Positions 44,239-54,137 of a stretch of 64,000 nt of DNA are shown here, one piece after another. The position numbers were made by a program, and so were the translations under genes. Source of the stretch: Anaerolineae bacterium (lineage in GTDB: Bacteria; Pseudomonadota; Alphaproteobacteria; DSM-16000; Inquilinaceae); NCBI GenBank assembly GCA_028285185.1, contig JANQQD010000320.1, forward strand, positions 1-64,000, read 5' to 3'. Under the pieces are notes generated by a model. The model did not search any database and was not told where the DNA came from. It saw only the letters and a list, made by a program, of their open reading frames with translations. Position 1 is the stretch's first letter. Each line of letters opens with the position of its first letter.

Positions 44239-46068
44239 ATGGCCGAGAATTCCGGTCCCGAAAGGGATGGGGGTAGGCCGACGATTGACGCGCAGATACC
44301 CAACCCCATCGCCATGGGCCAAGCCATGGCGGATATCGCCGCCCGCAGTCAGCGGTTGGTTGCAGAATTCCTGCAGCGCCAGGCCGCACAGTTCGGCAAA
44401 GCGAGAAACTTCGACCCGCTGACGGTCGGCAATGCCTTCATGGAGATGACGAGCCGCCTGATGGCCGATCCGGCACGGCTGATGCAGGCGCAGATGAGCC
44501 TTTGGAACGACCACCTGGCGCTCTGGCAGCGCGCGACGCAGAGGTGGCTGGGCCAAGAGGTGGAGCCCGTGATCGAGCCCGCGCAGGACGACCGGCGGTT
44601 CCGCGACCCGGCCTGGGACGAGAATCACATCTTCGATTTCATCAAACAGTCCTACCTGCTGACCGCCCGCTGGATGCAGTGGACGATCCGCGATGTCGAC
44701 GGCCTGGACGGTGAGGCGGCGCAGAAGGTCGAGTTCTACACCCGGCAATTCGTCGACGCGCTGGCGCCCTCTAACTTCGTGATGACCAACCCCGAAGTGC
44801 TGCGCACGACCTTCGAAACCGGCGGCGAGAACCTGCTGAGGGGCCTTGAGAACCTGCTGTCGGACCTGGAGAAGGGCGGCGGACGCCTGCAGTTCGGCAA
44901 GCTTCCCGACGATGCCTTCACCGTCGGCCGCGATCTGGCGGCAACACCGGGCAAGGTCATCTATCAGAACGACCTGATGCAGCTTCTGCAGTACGCCCCC
45001 TCCACGACAGACGTCGCGCGCCACCCGCTGCTGATCGTCCCGCCGTGGGTGAACAAATACTACATTCTCGACCTCAGGCCGCGGAACAGCTTCATCAAAT
45101 GGGCCGTCGACCAGGGGCACACAGTCTTCCTAACGTCATGGGTGAACCCCGACGATCCCCACTCAGAGGCGTCCTTCGATGATTATCTGCTGCGGGGGCC
45201 GATGGCGGCCCTCGACGCAATCGAACAGGCGACCGGCGAGCGTGAAGTGAATGTCGTCGGTTATTCCCTCGGCGGCACGCTGTTGGCGATTGCGCTCGCC
45301 TATATGGCGGCCAAGGGCGACGACCGCCCAAAGAGCGCAACCTACCTGGCCACGATGACGGACTTCGCGGAACCCGGCGAACTCGGCGTGTTCATCGACG
45401 AGGAACAGCTGTGCCGCATGAGGCGGGCCAACACCGAGCCCCAATCCGTGAATGGCTCGGAAGTGGCGGCAACCTTCAGCATGCTGCGGGCCAACGACCT
45501 GATCTGGTCCTTCGTCGTCAACAACTACCTGCTCGGCAAGGACACGTTTCCGCTGGACCTGCTGCACTGGAACGGCGACACGATGCGTGTCCCGACCGCC
45601 ATGCACAGCTTCTATCTTCGCAACCTCTATCAGGACAACAAGCTGCCGCAGCCCGGGGGCATCGCCGTCGACGGCGTGCCGATCGACCTGGGCAAGATCA
45701 CCGTGCCGGGGTTCATGGTCTCGACAAAGGAAGACCACATCGCACCGTGGAAGTCGACCTATGCGCTGACCCAGATGACCGGCGGCAAGATGCGGTTCTG
45801 CCTAGGCGCGTCCGGCCATGTGACCGGGATCGTCAACCCACCCTCGGATGACAAGTACTGCTACTGGACGAGCGAAAAGACGCCAGACGATGCGGATGCC
45901 TGGCTGCTGCTCGCCGACAAGACCGACGGGTCATGGTGGCCGGAATGGCAGTCATGGATTTCCACATTGGACGGCACAGCGTCAGTTCCGGCACGCCCGC
46001 CGGGCGGCGGTCAGCTTGACCCGATCGAGGACGCGCCCGGCAGCTATGTAAAGAAGCGGGCGGCCTGA
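44239..46068 (+). CDS. phaC: Class I PHA synthase with serine in the nucleophile position
   Basis: Polymerises (R)-3-hydroxyacyl-CoA into polyhydroxyalkanoate on granules. The 609-residue protein has the class I N-terminal domain and the alpha/beta hydrolase core: NKYYILDLRPRNSFIKW near residues 272-288, SWVNPDDPHSEASFDDYL, NVVGYSLGGTLLA near 338-350, and the Asp/His partners Asp499 (KEDHIAPW) and His527 (LGASGHVTGIVNPP). Known synthases have GxCxGG with an essential cysteine; here codon 45265-45267 is TCC, giving GYSLGG (Ser343). Everything else is intact, so it could be an active Ser variant, a depolymerase-like hydrolase or a weak enzyme. No phaA/B or phasin is nearby. Ribosome site AGGAAGG precedes the ATG. 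Confidence 0.9.
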   Translation: MAENSGPERDGGRPTIDAQIPNPIAMGQAMADIAARSQRLVAEFLQRQAAQFGKARNFDPLTVGNAFMEMTSRLMADPARLMQAQMSLWNDHLALWQRATQRWLGQEVEPVIEPAQDDRRFRDPAWDENHIFDFIKQSYLLTARWMQWTIRDVDGLDGEAAQKVEFYTRQFVDALAPSNFVMTNPEVLRTTFETGGENLLRGLENLLSDLEKGGGRLQFGKLPDDAFTVGRDLAATPGKVIYQNDLMQLLQYAPSTTDVARHPLLIVPPWVNKYYILDLRPRNSFIKWAVDQGHTVFLTSWVNPDDPHSEASFDDYLLRGPMAALDAIEQATGEREVNVVGYSLGGTLLAIALAYMAAKGDDRPKSATYLATMTDFAEPGELGVFIDEEQLCRMRRANTEPQSVNGSEVAATFSMLRANDLIWSFVVNNYLLGKDTFPLDLLHWNGDTMRVPTAMHSFYLRNLYQDNKLPQPGGIAVDGVPIDLGKITVPGFMVSTKEDHIAPWKSTYALTQMTGGKMRFCLGASGHVTGIVNPPSDDKYCYWTSEKTPDDADAWLLLADKTDGSWWPEWQSWISTLDGTASVPARPPGGGQLDPIEDAPGSYVKKRAA

Positions 46069-46141
46069 CACTAGGCCAGGGCGCCCGCGGCGCAAGGGCC
46101 CGGAGAGGAGGAGGTCGCCGCGCAACGGCGTGACGCTCTGT

Positions 46142-46441
46142 CTATTCGTGGCCGTGCTGCCCGCTGATTTCACCTTCCTTGAACAGATTGTCCTTCAGTT
46201 CGTGCGCGAAGTCGTCGTTGTTGCGGCGTATCCACTCCAGCAGCATGGCCGCGTGCTCCATCTCCTCGCGCATGTTGTGCAGCAAGATCTCTTTCAGCGC
46301 GGGATCTTCGCAATCGTCGGCACGCTGACGGTACCAGTCGACGGCCTCCAGTTCCTCCATCAGCGAGGTGATGGCCTGATGCATGGCAATCGTCTCGCTG
46401 CTCAGCCGCTCTCTGGGGGCGTGCAGACCTTCGCTCGACAT
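46142..46441 (-). CDS. EncFtn-type ferritin-like protein without encapsulation tag
   Basis: A 99-residue protein of the encapsulated ferritin family. Signature segments: SEGLHAPRERLSSETIAMHQAI, SLMEELEAVDWYRQR (Glu29, Glu30, Glu32, Trp36, Tyr37) and NMREEMEHAAMLLEWIRRN (Glu60, His63). These are the residues that form the iron sites at the dimer interface in the Rhodospirillum rubrum protein, so ferroxidase activity should be kept. The chain ends with FKEGEISGQHGHE and lacks the C-terminal peptide that normally targets it into the encapsulin shell. No encapsulin gene adjoins it. Convergent with phaC. Confidence 0.85.
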   Translation of the reverse strand: MSSEGLHAPRERLSSETIAMHQAITSLMEELEAVDWYRQRADDCEDPALKEILLHNMREEMEHAAMLLEWIRRNNDDFAHELKDNLFKEGEISGQHGHE

Positions 46442-46689
46442 GTCTCGCTCCGAATATCGTCTTTGGGGGGATCACCGATCGTTCGACACTGTACCGGAAC
46501 CGCCGACGTATGCGAGCCTGCAGGAACGACGATATGCAGCCTTGACGCGAAGCACGCGGCGGTCATCCTCGCTTAACCGTCCTGCCCGATCATTCGCATC
46601 GGGCGACAAAATGCGCCACTGTCGGCAGTATGGATCCATCGGACGTGCCGCAGCGAAGACCAGCAATGCCAGTGCCAAGGCGACTCGGC

Positions 46690-47514
46690 ATGGATCGACT
46701 GACGCGGTTGCCGTTTCTCTTGACGGGGGCGGCCAGGTCGAACGATGCCCGGCTCGTCGCGGACACGGGGCGCAGATGGGCACTGGCGGCCGTCTTTTTT
46801 CTTGGGCTACTCATCATTGCTGTGGCCGTACCACAGGCCGGTCACACGGCAGGACCGCAGCCGGCCATCACGCCGGATGAGGTCGCAGATGCGGTGCGGT
46901 CCGTATTGCGCGGCTCCACCTATCAAACCGAGCTCCCCGGGGCCGGCAGGGCCACAGTCGATGGTGCCACGGCCGGGCCGCGTGATCGGCCGCCCGACCT
47001 GCGGCCGGAAGCGCCTCAGCCATGGCAGACGCCGTCCGCCGTGGAATCGCTCGCCAAGGTTTCGCTGTGGATACTGGCGGCCGTCGTGCTGATCGTTCTC
47101 TGCTTCTGGCTGACCGGTCTCGTTCCCGGGCGGCGGGCAAGCCGCGCCAACCCGAGTGCGCTGCAGGCGGATGGCTCTGGCAGTAAAGTCCGGACCGGCG
47201 ATCCGCCGGATGCACTCGCGGACGCAGACCGGTTGGCCCGCAGCGGCGACTTCGACGGCGCGATCCACTGCCTTCTGCTGGCCGCGCTTGAGCGCCTTCG
47301 CGGGATCCTCGATCAACCGATCGCACCCTCGCTGACCGGCCGCGAGGTGGTGGACCGAAGCGGGCCGGCAGCCGGTGTGCAGGCAGCGCTCCGTACGCTG
47401 GTCATGAGCGTCGAGATCTCCCGCTTCGGCGGGCGTGCTGCAGACGCAGATGTCTACGATCGGTGCCGGGAGAGCTTTCGCCACTTGTCGGCCTCGGCCG
47501 GATCAGCGGCATGA
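46690..47514 (+). CDS. DUF4129-containing membrane protein
   Basis: A 274-residue protein with two transmembrane spans (near residues 35-57 and 120-142; the second reads VSLWILAAVVLIVLCFWL). Between them lies a Pro-rich extracytoplasmic loop. The cytosolic C-terminus holds DUF4129: DADRLARSGDFDGAIHCLLLAALERLRG, then LTGREVVDR. DUF4129 proteins often adjoin transglutaminase or MoxR/DUF58 genes; role unknown. Start chosen at ATG 46690 (AAGGCG upstream); ATGs at 46630 and 46666 are possible. It begins the operon and overlaps the DUF4350 gene by four bases. Confidence 0.78.
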   Translation: MDRLTRLPFLLTGAARSNDARLVADTGRRWALAAVFFLGLLIIAVAVPQAGHTAGPQPAITPDEVADAVRSVLRGSTYQTELPGAGRATVDGATAGPRDRPPDLRPEAPQPWQTPSAVESLAKVSLWILAAVVLIVLCFWLTGLVPGRRASRANPSALQADGSGSKVRTGDPPDALADADRLARSGDFDGAIHCLLLAALERLRGILDQPIAPSLTGREVVDRSGPAAGVQAALRTLVMSVEISRFGGRAADADVYDRCRESFRHLSASAGSAA

Positions 47515-48732
47515 CGACCGGGCAACAGAACGTCGTTTCCCGCCGTGTCACGGCGTGGCTCTTGGCCGTCGGCGTCGTTTCGTTCACCTGTGCCGTCCTG
47601 CTGTCGATGTTCGGCGGTGGACTTGGTCCCGGACCCAGCGCCGGGGCCAACGGCTATTCCGTGTCTGCGATCGGTCACCGTGCCCTGGCGGAGACGCTGC
47701 GGTCTCTCGGCATCCAGGTCGTACTCAGCCGGCATCGCTCTGCGCAACGGGCCGGCAGTGCGGCGCTTCTGGTGGTCGCCGAACCCCAACTGTCGTCGGA
47801 GGACGCAAAAGACCTCCGCACCGAGTTCGCGGCGGCTGACACCATTCTCCTCGTCCTGCCGAAATGGCGGGGCCGGGCGGGCGCTCTCAACCCGCTCTGG
47901 GTCGAGAGGACCCGCCTCTTGCCGGAGACCACCGTTGAGAGGGTCTTGCGAGCCGTCGCCAGCGACGCCTCCATCACCCGCATCCCCGGCAGTCTGACGT
48001 TTAGCGCCTATGGCCTGCAAGGCTCGGTCGGTTCCGAGGTCGAGGCGCAGGTCATCAACTCCCCAGCGATGGAGGCGAGGATACGCGCGGGCGGCGGCAT
48101 CCTGGTGGGCGAGGTCCAAACCGGCACGGGCCAGCGCATCGTGGTCGTGTCCGACCCCGATATCCTTTCCAACCACGGGCTGGGGCGAGACGACAATGCG
48201 GCGATCGTCGTCTCGCTGATCGAAGAGCTGCGGCCGCCCGGTGCCCCGGTGATCTTCGACGAAGTGGTGCACGGCTTCGCCCGCCGGCCAAGCGTCTGGC
48301 AGCCGTTGTTCGAGGTTCCCCTGGTCGTCCCGACTGCGCTGGCGGGGATCGCGGTTGCCTTTGCGCTGTGGGGCGGGACCGGCCGGTTCGGCGGCCCCAT
48401 TCCCGTGCCCAAGCGGCTGCGGGCGGGCAAGCGCGATCTGATCGCCAATGCTGCGGATCTTCTCGCTCTCGGCGGACATCACAGGGAAACGCTGCAACGC
48501 TATTTCGCCATCACGCTGCGCGGCGTTGCCGCGCGCCTCAATGCCCCCTCGGGGCTGGACCAATGGAAGATGATGGACTGGGCCGACCGCCTTGCGCAGA
48601 GGCGCGGCCTTGCCTGCCGGATCCGCCCCCTTGGCGATGAGCTGAAGAAGCTCACCGCCGCTTCGCGTTTCGATGCCGACAGGGCGCTGTACCTGGCAGC
48701 GCGCCTGCATCGGTGGAGCAAGGACATGACGG

Positions 48733-48743
<11 letters not shown>
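47511..48743 (+). CDS. DUF4350-containing membrane protein
   Basis: A 410-residue protein with an N-terminal span ([22 protein letters not shown]) and another near residue 270 ([17 protein letters not shown]). The region between (about 45-250) is the DUF4350 domain, with [26 protein letters not shown] and [25 protein letters not shown], a glutamine-amidotransferase-like Rossmann layout of unknown activity. The cytosolic tail is helical. It overlaps DUF4129 by four bases and MoxR by 11 bases. Confidence 0.8.
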
Positions 48744-49688
<945 letters not shown>

Positions 49689-49689
<1 letters not shown>

Positions 49690-50999
49690 TGCGTCCGACC
49701 CGTCTCGCGGTCCTGGTCTTTGCGGCGGCCGTCCCGCTGGCGATCGTCGCGATCCTGGTCGACGAGGACCTCTGGGCCGTCGGTCTGGTCTATGTGGGTG
49801 CGGCTTTGGCGGCTGTGGCGATGGATGCCCTTTCGGCACTGCCGCCAAGTCGGCTTCGTCTGGAGTTGCAGGGTCCGGAGGTTCTCTTCATCGGCGACTC
49901 CGCAGAGCTGACAATAAGACTCTCCGACACGCAGTGGCCGCGAGCGACACGTCTTGAGCTGCTCTGCGACGTCGGCCCCGGCTTTCGGCCGGAGACGCGA
50001 CAGCCGGTCCGGGTTCTGTTGCAGGGGCATGCCGATACGTACATCCCCCTGGTCCCCGAACAGCGGGGCACGGTTCACATTCAGCGCCTCTGGATGCGAT
50101 GGCTGGGGCCCTTCGGCCTGATCTGGCGCTTGCGCATCCACCCCATCGACGAGACCCTGGCAGTGGTGCCGAACATCCACGCGGTCCGATCGGCGGCGAT
50201 CCCGTTCGTGGCGCGGGATGCCTTTATCGGTATCAAGGTCCGACGACAGCTTGGCGGGGGAAGCGAGTTCGAGTCGCTGCGTGACTACATGCCCGGGTTC
50301 GACCACCGCTCCATCGACTGGAAGCATTCCGCACGGCACTGCAAGCTGATCAGCAAGGAATTCCAGGCCGAGCGCAATCACAACGTGATCCTGGCCTTCG
50401 ACACGGGCCACCTGATGAGAGAGCCGCTCGACGGCATTCCGCGCCTGGATCACGCGATTAACGCCGGGTTGCTGCTGGCCTATCTGGCGCTGAGGACCGG
50501 TGACCGTGTCGGCACCTTCGCATTCGATGCCCGAATCCGCATGGCATCGGCACCGATCAGCGGCGCCGTCGGCATGCCGCATCTTCTCGAGGCAACCTCG
50601 CGGCTCGACTACCAGTACGAAGAGACGAATTTCACCCTCGGCATCGCGGAGCTCAATGCACGGCTCCGGCGCCGCTCGCTCGTCGTCCTGTTCACCGAGT
50701 TCGTCGACACGGTGACGGCCGAATTGATGGTGGAAACCCTTGGCCGTCTCGCCGATCGGCATCTCGTCGTCTTCGTGACATTGCAGGAGCGGACGGTGAC
50801 GGACACGATCGGCGCGCCGCCGCGTCAGTTCGCCGATATGGCCCGATCGGTCGTCGCGGCGGACTTTGTGCGCGAACGCATGGTGGTGCTCGAACGGATC
50901 CGCCGCCTCGGCATTCACGCGCTGGACGTGCCATCCGGTGCGCTGGCCGTCGATCTGGTCAACCGGTACCTGACCGTCAGGCGAATGGAACTGATTTAG
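49689..50999 (+). CDS. DUF58/vWA-like protein, MoxR partner
   Basis: A 436-residue protein with two N-terminal transmembrane spans (residues 3-22 and 25-50). The DUF58 signature appears near residue 195-215: GSEFESLRDYMPGFDHRSIDWKHSARH. The rest forms a von Willebrand A-like fold: NVILAFDTGHLM near 234-245 resembles the metal-ion motif, with the canonical serines replaced. In characterised MoxR systems the vWA protein is the substrate adaptor for the ATPase. The start ATG overlaps the MoxR stop by one base (TGATG). Confidence 0.9.
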
Positions 51000-51045
51000 G
51001 CAATCGGTCCTGTCATTGTCGACAGAGGGGAGATGCGGCGCAGCC

Positions 51046-52065
51046 ATGACAGGCATCATCCTGAAGAGTGTCCAGTTCCGGCGGCAGCGCGAAGCTGTCT
51101 GGCGGGAGCTGGAGGCGCTCGTGACGCAGGTTGAGAAGCGCGGCCTTCGTTCGCTGGCCAGCGATCAGCTGCTGAGACTGCCGATCCTCTATCGGGCCAC
51201 GCTGTCGTCCCTGTCGGTGGCACGAAGCATCTCGCTCGACAAGAACGTGCTGGACTATCTCGAGAGCCTGTCCAAGCGGGCCTATCTCTGCGTCTACGGC
51301 ACCCGCATTCGGGCTCAGGACGCCGCCTGGCAGTTCTTTGCCGAGACCTTTCCCCGGCTGTTCCGGCTGGCGCGCTGGCACATCGCCATCGCGGGCCTGT
51401 TCATGGCGCTCGGATCCGCGACGGGATGGCTGATGACGGCGGGCGACCCCGACCTGTTCTACAGCTTCGTGCCGGCGGAGGTCGCCCAGGACCGCGGGCC
51501 GGGGAGTTCAACGGCGGCCCTGCGGGAGGTTCTCTACCGCGACGGCCAGAATGCCGAGACGGCGCTGCACACCTTCGCGACCTTCCTGTTCACCCACAAC
51601 GCGCGCATCGGGATCCTGGCGTTCGCGCTCGGGTTTGCGCTGGGCGTGCCCACGCTGATGCTCATGTTCATGAACGGCTTGATACTGGGGGCGTTCGGAG
51701 CCCTCTACCAGTCGCGGGGCCTGTCCATGGAATTCTGGGCCTGGGTGCTGCCGCATGGCGTTACAGAGCTCTTGGCCGTGATCCTCTGCGGCGGCGCGGG
51801 TCTGGTGCTGGCCGACAGCCTGCTTTTCCCCGGACGGCATACACGCCTGGAGACTTTGGCCCTGCGCGGCCGGCAGGCGGCCGCGCTCGTCATCGGGGCG
51901 GTCGCCCTCTTCTTCATCGCCGCCTTGATTGAGGGGCTCTTCCGCCAACTCGTCCAGAGTGTGCCGATCCGCTACGGCGTAGTGGTCGTCACCTTTGCGA
52001 TGTGGGCGATCTATTTCGCCTTGGCCGGACGGGCAAGAGACCATGGCGACCAGCAGCCACAGTGA
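51046..52065 (+). CDS. SpoIIM-family membrane protein
   Basis: A 339-residue protein with a helical cytosolic N-terminus (about 100 residues) and five or more membrane spans. The SpoIIM motif lies near 185-215: FLFTHNARIGILAFALGFALGVPTLMLMFMNGLILGAF, then WVLPHGVTELLAVILCGGAGLVLAD. SpoIIM proteins outside sporulating bacteria are of unknown function, frequent beside RDD and MoxR genes. ATG at 51046 is preferred over 51016. It overlaps the RDD gene by 23 bases. Confidence 0.85.
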   Translation: MTGIILKSVQFRRQREAVWRELEALVTQVEKRGLRSLASDQLLRLPILYRATLSSLSVARSISLDKNVLDYLESLSKRAYLCVYGTRIRAQDAAWQFFAETFPRLFRLARWHIAIAGLFMALGSATGWLMTAGDPDLFYSFVPAEVAQDRGPGSSTAALREVLYRDGQNAETALHTFATFLFTHNARIGILAFALGFALGVPTLMLMFMNGLILGAFGALYQSRGLSMEFWAWVLPHGVTELLAVILCGGAGLVLADSLLFPGRHTRLETLALRGRQAAALVIGAVALFFIAALIEGLFRQLVQSVPIRYGVVVVTFAMWAIYFALAGRARDHGDQQPQ

Positions 52066-52960
52066 CGTGCCCGCAGCCGCGAACCGATCGCGGCTGAACC
52101 GGGAGATCGTGACGCCGGAAGGCGTGCCGCTGGAGGTGACGCTGGCGGATCGCGCGCAAAGGGTCGCGGCCTTCGCGATCGACATGCTGATCGTTGGGGG
52201 GATCCTGATCGGGCTGGTCATCCTGATCGGGCTGGCCGGCGATATCAGCTTCCGGGACAGCTGGATCCTGTCGTTCTTCCTTCTGGCGGCGTTCTTCCTG
52301 CGCAACTTCTACTTCGCTGCGTTCGAGCTGCGCTGGCAGGGAGCGACGCCGGGCAAGCGGGCCGTCGGCCTTCGGGTCATCGATCGCGGCGGGGCCGCCC
52401 TGCAGGCCGATGCCGTCATGGCGCGCAACTTCATGCGGGAGATCGAGATCTTCCTGCCGCTCAGCCTTGTCGCTGCGGCACCGCTGGAGGTGTCCGACCG
52501 GTGGCTGACGATATCCTCCCTGGTCTGGGCGTCGCTGTTCCTGCTGATGCCCTTCTTCAACCGGGACAACCTTCGCGTGGGCGACATGGTCGCTGGGACC
52601 TGGGTCATCATCGCGCCTAAGGCGGCGCTGCTGTCCGACATGGCGCAGACTGCGGCAGCCCACACGCCCCAAACAGCGCCGGATGCTGCAGCATTCCGGT
52701 TCACGGCCACCCAGCTGGACACCTACGGCGCCTACGAGCTGCAGGTTCTGGAAGAGGTATTGCGCGGCAAAAGCGGCCTCGACACACGCTATACCGAACA
52801 GGAAGTCTGCCGGCATATCGCCCGCAAGATCGGCTGGGCAACGGAGATCCCGACGGCCCAAACGCGCCGCTTCCTCGCCGACTTCTATGCCGCGCTACGT
52901 GCCCATCTGGAAAGCCGGATGCTGATGGGCCACCGGCGGCAGAGTAAGCACGACCGCTGA
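52043..52960 (+). CDS. RDD-family membrane protein
   Basis: A 305-residue protein. The RDD domain (residues 30-190) has ADRAQRVAAFAIDMLIVGGILIG, ELRWQGATPGKRAVGLRVIDRGG and FFNRDNLRVGDMVAGTWVI, with about four membrane spans. RDD proteins may act in ion or osmolyte transport or as assembly factors. A C-terminal cytosolic extension of about 110 residues (FRFTATQLDTYGAYELQVLEEVLRG) is helical. Ends the operon, 21 bases before the convergent membrane-protein array. ATG at 52043 chosen. Confidence 0.85.
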   Translation: MATSSHSDVPAAANRSRLNREIVTPEGVPLEVTLADRAQRVAAFAIDMLIVGGILIGLVILIGLAGDISFRDSWILSFFLLAAFFLRNFYFAAFELRWQGATPGKRAVGLRVIDRGGAALQADAVMARNFMREIEIFLPLSLVAAAPLEVSDRWLTISSLVWASLFLLMPFFNRDNLRVGDMVAGTWVIIAPKAALLSDMAQTAAAHTPQTAPDAAAFRFTATQLDTYGAYELQVLEEVLRGKSGLDTRYTEQEVCRHIARKIGWATEIPTAQTRRFLADFYAALRAHLESRMLMGHRRQSKHDR

Positions 52961-52981
52961 CGGTCGAGGTCGAAGGCGACC

Positions 52982-53833
52982 TCAGTCGAAGACCGCAGCG
53001 ATCTCGCGTGCGTCTACCCCTTCCTTCGATCGGCGCAGTTCGTAGTAGCACACGCAGCTGAGGACGGATCCAAACGCTTGCCCAAGCGAATCGGCGATGA
53101 ACGTCGCAATCACGGCCAGCGCATTGGCCGTGCCGGCGCTTGGCATCAACGGCGCCACGATACCGATCACGAAGCCGACACAGAACATGAAGATGAAGAA
53201 CAGGACCAAGTAGATGAGGGCGGTCAGGAAGATCTTGCCGCGGCAACCTCTGGTCAGACCGACACTGCGCGCAAGACTGGTGAAGACTCCATCGCGCTCA
53301 ACCACGGTCGCCGGTATCGCCACCCAGTACCGCAACATGACCAGGAGACCGACCACCACCGCAGCAACCAGGATGAGGATTCCAATGAGCCTCAGGTTAT
53401 ACGGCACGAACAGCGAAGGCAGAAAGACAACGCCGGCCGCCAGGGACACCACAAAACCCGCAACAAGGGAGACGCCGATCACCGGAAAGACGCGTGACAG
53501 ACCCCAATTCAAGCAATCCCCGATGCCTGCTTGCCGCCCGCGCAGTGACTGGAAGGTTCCGAACGTGATGGACGCGGTCAGCACCGAGAACAGCATCAAC
53601 GACAGGAGAAGATGAACGAAATCGATGAACGTGAAGTCCCGCGCCCCGGGCCGGCCCTGCAGCGCGCCCCCGCCCTGCTCGAACATCAGCCATTCCACCA
53701 GCAACACCGGGGACAGCAGGACGACGGCTAGCGTACCGAACCGCACGAGGTTGCCGAAATACACCGAGAAGGTGTTGCTCACGACTGTGCCGACCTGGAA
53801 GGCGGCGGGCGCATGTGGCGTTAATTGGGACAT
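52982..53833 (-). CDS. Array membrane protein 1 (polytopic, unknown)
   Basis: A 283-residue membrane protein with about six hydrophobic spans, related to the two genes upstream of it. Shared blocks: FSVYFGNLVRFGTLAVVLLSPVLLVEW, FGTFQSLRGRQAGIGDCLNWGLSRVFPVIG, LTRGCRGKIFLTALIYLV and the end CYYELRRSKEGVDAREIAAVFD. It loosely resembles the membrane domain attached to some glycerophosphodiester phosphodiesterases, without enzymatic part. Its start lies inside the end of a 23-codon zinc-ribbon frame (53821-53892), in another frame. Both are read toward the RDD gene. ATG at 53833 used. Confidence 0.65.
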   Translation of the reverse strand: MSQLTPHAPAAFQVGTVVSNTFSVYFGNLVRFGTLAVVLLSPVLLVEWLMFEQGGGALQGRPGARDFTFIDFVHLLLSLMLFSVLTASITFGTFQSLRGRQAGIGDCLNWGLSRVFPVIGVSLVAGFVVSLAAGVVFLPSLFVPYNLRLIGILILVAAVVVGLLVMLRYWVAIPATVVERDGVFTSLARSVGLTRGCRGKIFLTALIYLVLFFIFMFCVGFVIGIVAPLMPSAGTANALAVIATFIADSLGQAFGSVLSCVCYYELRRSKEGVDAREIAAVFD

Positions 53834-53892
53834 TGGTGTAGCTCGCGATAGGTTTCCTTGCCGCAATTGGGACACTGTATGACCGCAGGCAT
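53821..53892 (-). CDS. Zinc-ribbon mini-cistron (23 codons) before array protein 1
   Basis: Reads MPAVIQCPNCGKETYRELHQ then CPN and stop TAA. The CPNCG and CPN motifs match the N-terminal zinc ribbon of array protein 3 (CPHCGGG...CPYCG). GGGGG sits about 7 bases before its ATG at 53892. Its stop overlaps the start of array protein 1, which lies one base out of frame. It is either a separate translated peptide, a stop-start coupled leader, or a frameshift that split one gene. Confidence 0.5.
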   Translation of the reverse strand: MPAVIQCPNCGKETYRELHQCPN

Positions 53893-54137
53893 CCGCTACC
53901 CCCAATCGTCACGTGGCTTGGGGGTTCTAGCACAGCCGCATTGCCTTTTCGACGCATTCGCAAACCGGCTCACAACCGCCGGCAGTCTGGCAGCACGCGT
54001 TCGCTTTGCTTCAGGAAACGACACGGCGCATAAAGGCCGAAGCCTCCAGCGCGATCGCCCTCGGGTCGTTTTGCAACCTTTCCCAAGCAGCAAAGGGATA
54101 GCAGCAAGCGGCGCCGGCGGCGCCATCGGCCGCGTCA

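Noticed and set aside
45982-46173. A reading frame after the ferritin-like gene encoding LLLSGPLRRG, similar to an encapsulin targeting peptide
   Set aside because: It is out of frame with the ferritin-like gene, lies past its stop and the likeness is short, so chance is the better explanation.
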